Positions 32,742-36,483 of a stretch of 36,483 bases of DNA are shown one piece after another (within the stretch, counting starts at the first letter, position 1; every line of letters begins with the position of its first letter). Origin of the DNA: an uncultured Roseburia sp. (GTDB lineage: Bacteria > Bacillota > Clostridia > Lachnospirales > Lachnospiraceae); the NCBI GenBank assembly GCA_947070915.1, contig CAMTDY010000007.1, forward strand, positions 1 to 36,483, in the 5' to 3' direction. A program made the translations under genes and the position numbers. A model generated the notes under the pieces. It worked only from the letters and a program-made list of their open reading frames with translations. It was not told where the DNA came from and ran no database searches.

Positions 32742-33928
32742 ATCTTTTCCTGTTTTGTCAAAAGGTATTTGAAATCTTCTCTTTTCGGCTCGATCTGAAT
32801 AGGCACCCGCTCCAGGATCTTTATCCCATAACCGCTGAGTCCGGTGATCTTCGTGGGATTATTGGTCAGCAGACGCAGTTGCTTCACACCGAGATCATAT
32901 AAGATCTGGGCACCAATTCCATATTCCCTGAGGTCCGGGGCAAACCCCAGTTTCACATTTGCCTCCACCGTATCGTATCCCTGCTCCTGCAATTCATATG
33001 CCTTTAATTTATTGATGAGGCCGATCCCCCTGCCCTCCTGACGCATATACAAAAGAATTCCCCTGCCTTCTGCCGCGATCTGTTTCATGGCGCTCTCTAA
33101 CTGCTCTCCGCAGTCACAGCGTTTGGAGCCAAATACATCTCCTGTAAGGCACTCCGAATGCACCCGGCACAGCACCGGTTCGCCGTCGGATATATCTCCC
33201 AGCGTCAGCGCCACATGGTGTTCTCCGTTTAATTTATTTACATAGCCATGAATGCGGAAATCGCCAAACTTTGTAGGAAGCTTTGCATCGGCTTCCTTTT
33301 CCACAAGGCTCTCCTCTTCCAGTCTGCGGCGTATGATCTCTTCAATGGTGATCACGGTAAACCCGTGCTCCCTGGCAAATCCAAGAAGCTCCGTAGTGCG
33401 CATCATGGTGCCGTCTTCTCTCATGATCTCACAGCAGAGACCACATTCCTTCAGTCCCGCCAGCTTCATAAGATCCACCGTAGCTTCCGTGTGTCCCGCC
33501 CGTTTGAGGACGCCGCCCTCTCTGGCTTCCAGCGGAAACATATGTCCCGGTCTCCGGAAGTCTTCTGGTTTTGCCCCCTCTTCCACCGTCTTTACCGCTG
33601 TCAAGGATCTCTCAAATGCCGAGATCCCCGTCGTGGTCTCCACGTGGTCGATGGATACCGTAAAGGCGGTGGAATGGTTATCTGTATTTACCTCCACCAT
33701 CTGGTTGAGCCCCAGCTTTCCGCACATCTTACGGCTCATGGGCATACAGATCAGCCCTTTTGCCAGACTTGCCATGGCATTCACATTTTCCGGTGTGGCA
33801 TATTCTGCCGCACAGATCAGATCACCTTCGTTTTCTCTCTCTGGGTCATCGATCACAAGAATCAGTTTTCCATCTCTCAGATCCTGTAATGCCTGCTCCA
33901 GTTTGCCAAACTGTTCTTTCTCTTCCAT
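32699..33928 (-). CDS. ribBA: Bifunctional DHBP synthase / GTP cyclohydrolase II (RibBA)
   Basis: A 409-residue fusion making both riboflavin precursors: 3,4-dihydroxy-2-butanone 4-phosphate from ribulose 5-phosphate (N-terminal RibB) and the pyrimidine from GTP (C-terminal RibA). RibB is about 1-205, with DDPERENEGD (27-36) and RRPGHMFPL. RibA is from about 215, with HSECLTGDVFGSKRCDCGEQ: zinc ligands Cys260, Cys271 and Cys273. The ATG at 33928 has AGGAGG 6 bases before it. The C-terminus (KKEIEGC) ends inside a relic of the ribH start; the vestigial copy nearest ribH ends KKEMEEK, probably the older ending. Confidence 0.95.
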   Translation of the reverse strand: MEEKEQFGKLEQALQDLRDGKLILVIDDPERENEGDLICAAEYATPENVNAMASLAKGLICMPMSRKMCGKLGLNQMVEVNTDNHSTAFTVSIDHVETTTGISAFERSLTAVKTVEEGAKPEDFRRPGHMFPLEAREGGVLKRAGHTEATVDLMKLAGLKECGLCCEIMREDGTMMRTTELLGFAREHGFTVITIEEIIRRRLEEESLVEKEADAKLPTKFGDFRIHGYVNKLNGEHHVALTLGDISDGEPVLCRVHSECLTGDVFGSKRCDCGEQLESAMKQIAAEGRGILLYMRQEGRGIGLINKLKAYELQEQGYDTVEANVKLGFAPDLREYGIGAQILYDLGVKQLRLLTNNPTKITGLSGYGIKILERVPIQIEPKREDFKYLLTKQEKMQHMTNYKKEIEGC

Positions 33929-33959
33929 AACCAACCTCCTGCTTAGGAATATTTTGTAA

Positions 33960-33985
33960 CAGAGCCAAAAGACCTTTTGACCCTG
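33960..33985 (-). other. Hairpin between ribE and ribBA
   Basis: Minus strand CAGGGTCAAAA and TTTTGGCTCTG form an 11-bp stem (two G-U pairs) with a GGTC loop, just after the ribE stop. No T run follows, so a processing or stability role is more likely than termination. Confidence 0.45.
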
Positions 33986-33988
33986 GCA

Positions 33989-34642
33989 TCATATATATCC
34001 ATGTTCCATAAGAAACGTATCCGTAATGTTTGATTCTACGCTTGTAGTGATTCCTGCTGGTTTCATCAGCTTCTCTACATATTTTCCGATCACATCACAC
34101 TCAAGATTTACGATATCGCCTTTCTGACGGAATCTCAGACTGGTCTCCCCCTGGGTGTGGGGAATGATAGACACGGAAAAATCTCTGTCTGTCACTCTGG
34201 CCACCGTCAGGCTGATACCATCGATGGCGATGGATCCCTTTTCTACAACATATCGCAGAATCTGGGGCTCTGCCTCCACCGTATACCATACCGCAGTCTC
34301 ATCCCGGCGGATATCCCGGATCTTTCCGGTGCCGTCGATATGCCCTGCCACAATATGTCCGCCAAAGCGTCCGTCCGCCGCCATCGCCCGCTCTAAGTTC
34401 ACCGGGCTGTTCTTTGACAGGCTGCCAAGGGAGCTTCTCTCCAGTGTCTCCGCCATGACATCCGCCGTATAACCCTGCTCGTGCAGGCTGGTCACAGTGA
34501 GACACACTCCGTTAACGGCGATGCTGTCACCGATCTTCGTCCCCTCCAGCACCTTCTGGCAGCGGATTCCCAGAACGGCCGACTGGGTTCCCTTTTTAAT
34601 GGAGTCAATCCTCCCGATCTCTTCAATTATTCCGGTAAACAT
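33989..34642 (-). CDS. ribE: Riboflavin synthase alpha chain
   Basis: A 217-residue enzyme that dismutates two lumazines to riboflavin. It begins with the family signature MFTGIIEEIGRI and has the internal duplication of two lumazine-binding domains (about 1-97 and 98-200): DSIAVNGVCLTVTSL in the first and GSIAIDGISLTVARV in the second, with VNLERAM / VNLECDVIGKYVEKL. The ATG overlaps the ribD 3' end by 16 bases. Order ribD-ribE-ribBA-ribH matches Bacillus. Confidence 0.95.
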   Translation of the reverse strand: MFTGIIEEIGRIDSIKKGTQSAVLGIRCQKVLEGTKIGDSIAVNGVCLTVTSLHEQGYTADVMAETLERSSLGSLSKNSPVNLERAMAADGRFGGHIVAGHIDGTGKIRDIRRDETAVWYTVEAEPQILRYVVEKGSIAIDGISLTVARVTDRDFSVSIIPHTQGETSLRFRQKGDIVNLECDVIGKYVEKLMKPAGITTSVESNITDTFLMEHGYI

Positions 34643-35742
34643 GTATCCGCCTCCTTTTCCGGCATTTTCCCTGTGATACAGATATCTTCTCCAAAGGGAA
34701 TGATTTCTATTTCATTTAGGACTTCCGCCTCCCTCATTCTGGCAAAACCAGCCCCCTCTACCGGGGATCTTGCCTCTTTTCCCCCGATCAGTTTTGGGGC
34801 GACATAGGCGTACACCCGGTTTACAAGTCCGGTCAGAAGAAGAGAACCATGTAACCTTCCGCCCCCCTCTACCAGAACGCTGTCAATCTGCATCTCTCCC
34901 AGCTTTTGAAATAATAGTTCTAAGTCCACCTGGTCTCCATCCCCACACTTTATCAATTCTACTCCAGTAGATAAAAACTTCTCTTTCCTTTCTTCCTTTC
35001 CATCCCCGGCATAGGCCACAATCGTGCGAATCTTCTTCGAGGATGTCACGATCTGGCTTTCCTCTGGGATCCTTAGATGGGTGTCACAGATGATGCGGAC
35101 CGGATCCGTCCCTCCCGGGATACGGCAGTTCAGCATGGGATCGTCAGCCAGGACTGTATCCACCCCCGCCATGATGGCAGAATATTTATTTCGGAGTGCA
35201 TGCACATGCTTCCTGGCTGCCTCCCCCGTCACCCATTTGGAATCCCCGGTATAGGCGGCGATCTTTCCGTCCAGCGTCATGGCATATTTCATGGCCACAA
35301 AGGGCATTCCTGTGCGGATAAAGTGAAAGAATATCTCGTTGAGCTCCAGACATTCTTTTTCCAGAATCCCGGTCTCCACCTGGATCCCCTTTTCTCTCAA
35401 CAGGCGGACGCCATTTCCCGCCACCTTTGGATTCGGATCCATAGCCCCCACAAAAACCCTGCCGATCTTTTTTTCTATAATGATATCCGTACAGGGTGGC
35501 GTCTTTCCCTGATGGCAGCAGGGTTCCAGGGTGACATATAGATCCGCCCCCTCCACATCTTCCCTGCATTTTGTCAGTGCGTTTCTCTCAGCGTGAAATT
35601 CACCGTATCTCTCGTGGCATCCTTCCGCCACGATCCTTCCGTCCTTCACCACCACACATCCCACCATAGGGTTTGGGGAGGTGTGTCCCATGGCAGTCTT
35701 CGCCAGCTCCAGGGCACGTTTCATATAATCTTCATGTGACAA
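34627..35742 (-). CDS. ribD: Riboflavin biosynthesis deaminase/reductase RibD (TTG start)
   Basis: A 371-residue bifunctional enzyme for the deamination and side-chain reduction steps. The N-terminal deaminase has SPNPMVGCVVV, the zinc motif His50-Ala-Glu52 and PCCHQGKTPPC (74-84). The reductase follows from about 145 (MKYAMTLDGKIAAYTGDSKW, ILVEGGG-type motif SVLVEGGGRLHGSLL). The start is TTG at 35742, with AGGAGG 7 bases upstream. It is the first gene after the FMN riboswitch. Confidence 0.95.
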   Translation of the reverse strand: MSHEDYMKRALELAKTAMGHTSPNPMVGCVVVKDGRIVAEGCHERYGEFHAERNALTKCREDVEGADLYVTLEPCCHQGKTPPCTDIIIEKKIGRVFVGAMDPNPKVAGNGVRLLREKGIQVETGILEKECLELNEIFFHFIRTGMPFVAMKYAMTLDGKIAAYTGDSKWVTGEAARKHVHALRNKYSAIMAGVDTVLADDPMLNCRIPGGTDPVRIICDTHLRIPEESQIVTSSKKIRTIVAYAGDGKEERKEKFLSTGVELIKCGDGDQVDLELLFQKLGEMQIDSVLVEGGGRLHGSLLLTGLVNRVYAYVAPKLIGGKEARSPVEGAGFARMREAEVLNEIEIIPFGEDICITGKMPEKEADTCLPE

Positions 35743-35775
35743 AGGGATCCCTCCTTCCGCGGCGCAACATATTCA

Positions 35776-35815
35776 AAAAGACCCTGAATATCCTGGTACG
35801 TATATTCAGAGCCTT
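35776..35815 (-). terminator. Riboswitch-controlled terminator before ribD
   Basis: Minus strand GGCTCTGAATAT and ATATTCAGGGTC pair (two G-U) with a 10-base loop, followed by TTTTT. It sits between the riboswitch aptamer and ribD and is the likely expression platform: FMN binding would favour it. Confidence 0.82.
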
Positions 35816-35848
35816 GATAAATTCGTATTTTTATTAATAAACCCGAAC

Positions 35849-35976
35849 CATCTTCTTCCATCCAGACTATACTGTCGGCTTTGGAATTTCACCAAATCAG
35901 CGGCAGCGGCAAAATATGCCGAACCGGTCGCGGGCTGTAACCGCCGGTGAGGAATTGCACCTCGCCCTGAAGATTG
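35849..35976 (-). promoter_or_regulatory. FMN riboswitch (RFN element)
   Basis: The minus strand carries the conserved RFN blocks in order: ATCTTCAGGGCGAGG, GCAATTCCTCACCGGCGGT, AGCCCGCGA, GATTTGGTGAAATTCC, AAAGCCGACAGTATAGTC and TGGATGGAAGAAGAT. The closing stem P1 pairs 35850-35855 with 35969-35974. It senses FMN and controls the rib genes downstream through the terminator at 35776-35815. Confidence 0.97.
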
Positions 35977-35980
35977 TTTT

Positions 35981-36002
35981 AGCCCGGCGGCACCGCCAGG
36001 CT
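35981..36002 (-). other. 5'-terminal hairpin ahead of the FMN riboswitch
   Basis: Minus strand AGCCTGGCG and CGCCGGGCT form a 9-bp stem (one G-U) with a GTGC loop, starting about four bases after the predicted transcription start and followed by AAAACA. Its first 14 bases match the decarboxylase 5' hairpin (25477) at 12 positions, and both are followed by AAA. Confidence 0.65.
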
Positions 36003-36012
36003 GCCAAAGTTT

Positions 36013-36041
36013 ATTATAGCATGGGGGCTTTATTCTGTCAA
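36013..36041 (-). promoter_or_regulatory. Consensus sigma-A promoter of the rib operon
   Basis: Minus strand TTGACA, 17 bases, TATAAT: identical to consensus in both boxes. The predicted start is near 36006, 30 bases before the riboswitch. The remaining stretch 36042-36192 holds no gene or element I recognise. Confidence 0.92.
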
Positions 36042-36192
36042 ATGACAACTGACAGTCTGGCACAATTTCCCGGGGATACCTATCATCAATCGTGGATTGT
36101 TTTCATTATCCGTCCTCCACCGACATTTCTATAAAAATTGTTCCACAGTATCCGTCCGGTATAGCTGCATACCCATTCATATTATTATAACT

Positions 36193-36208
36193 AAGCAATA
36201 TATTGCTT
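36193..36208. other. 16-bp palindrome after the antitoxin gene
   Basis: AAGCAATATATTGCTT is a perfect palindrome 5 bases after the antitoxin stop. It can form a 6-bp stem with a 4-base loop, a weak terminator at best, or be a binding site. Confidence 0.4.
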
Positions 36209-36213
36209 CATAC

Positions 36214-36483
36214 TTAATAGCTCTCCCTAAACTTTTTGAATGCTGAAGTTGCATTCTGTACCTTGCCAGTTCGTAAGTCATCATAACCTTCTTGCAACTT
36301 TGTATGGATTTCCTCCGCTGTCATCAAATCCGCATTGAGTACAGAAGGCGCATTAGGTAAAACAATCGCAAATGGTATTCCGCGTGTCAGAGATATTTGA
36401 TTAAGATATATATCTATAGCTGTTGACATAGGAATACCAATCTCGTTAATACATCTTCTGCTCGTTGTTTCACAGTAGGATTT
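36214..36483 (-). pseudogene. RelB/DinJ-family antitoxin, frameshifted and cut by the window edge
   Basis: The part from 36429 leftwards reads MSTAIDIYLNQISLTRGIPF, AIVLPNAPSVLNADLMTAEE, then IHTKLQEGYDDLRTGKVQN: a ribbon-helix-helix RelB/DinJ antitoxin with its toxin-binding tail. In RelB/DinJ proteins MSTAI is not the start but follows a conserved helix. The bases before it encode that helix in another frame: NPTVKQRAEDVLTRL. The two frames join if one C is added at 36437-36438, giving LTRLGIPMSTAI. So one base is missing, or it is a sequencing error. No toxin gene follows; a partner could lie outside the window. Confidence 0.8.

Noticed and set aside
36214..36429. Intact 71-residue antitoxin starting at MSTAI
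   Set aside because: The conserved N-terminal helix is encoded just upstream in another frame, so the short frame is a truncated remainder.
1..36483. tRNA, rRNA, transposase, integrase or CRISPR genes
   Set aside because: No sequence typical of these was seen on either strand.

Overview
The window reads as a piece of a motile Gram-positive anaerobe of the Clostridia, most likely Lachnospiraceae. The evidence is FliW next to CsrA, Maf-type flagellin glycosylation, AGGAGG ribosome binding sites, sigma-A promoters with 17-bp spacers, an ECF sigma factor with a DUF4179-type partner, and a rib operon behind an FMN riboswitch. I ran no database search, so every family name rests on motifs and organisation. 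Almost everything is on the minus strand; one gene (25555-26820) is on plus.

Region 1 (1-13965, minus) is a late flagellar cluster. In transcription order it holds flgM, flgN, two tandem flgK paralogs, flgL, fliW and csrA, then a terminator, then flaG, fliD, fliS, a FliT-like gene, maf, a 75-residue unknown protein and a NeuC/LegG-type epimerase. Three matches to the sigma-28 (SigD) promoter form are visible: before flgM, before flaG (overlapping the csrA terminator), and at the extreme left edge, where it points out of the window, presumably at flagellin. The cluster covers hook-filament junction, cap, chaperones, anti-sigma-28, the FliW/CsrA control of flagellin translation, and flagellin glycosylation.

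Region 2 (13985-18328) encodes a type IIA topoisomerase pair (ParE-like then ParC-like) with a clear sigma-A promoter and a strong hairpin in the leader.

Region 3 (18361-23346) is a five-gene operon: FtsX-type permease, ABC ATPase, second permease, ECF sigma factor and DUF4179-like anti-sigma. An ECF-type promoter (TGAAAC, 17 bp, CGTCTA) lies just upstream, so the operon probably activates itself.

Region 4 (23388-25404) is a MarR regulator and a MATE exporter. The marR promoter carries two copies of a 16-bp pseudo-palindrome. The marR-MATE gap can fold into three hairpins plus a 9-bp loop-to-leader pairing beside the exporter's ribosome binding site.

Region 5 (25440-26930, plus) is a diaminopimelate-decarboxylase-family gene with a near-consensus promoter, a perfect 24-bp hairpin at the predicted mRNA 5' end, and a long terminator.

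Region 6 (26935-36041, minus) starts with a perfect consensus promoter, a 5' hairpin, an FMN riboswitch with terminator, and ribD-ribE-ribBA-ribH. The ribBA-ribH junction carries relics of a tandem duplication that fused the ribH start to the ribBA end. Downstream, closely spaced, are a radical SAM protein, an esterase, a thioesterase, and a MoxR/DUF58/DUF4129 membrane module. At the right edge is a RelB/DinJ-family antitoxin broken by an apparent one-base frameshift.
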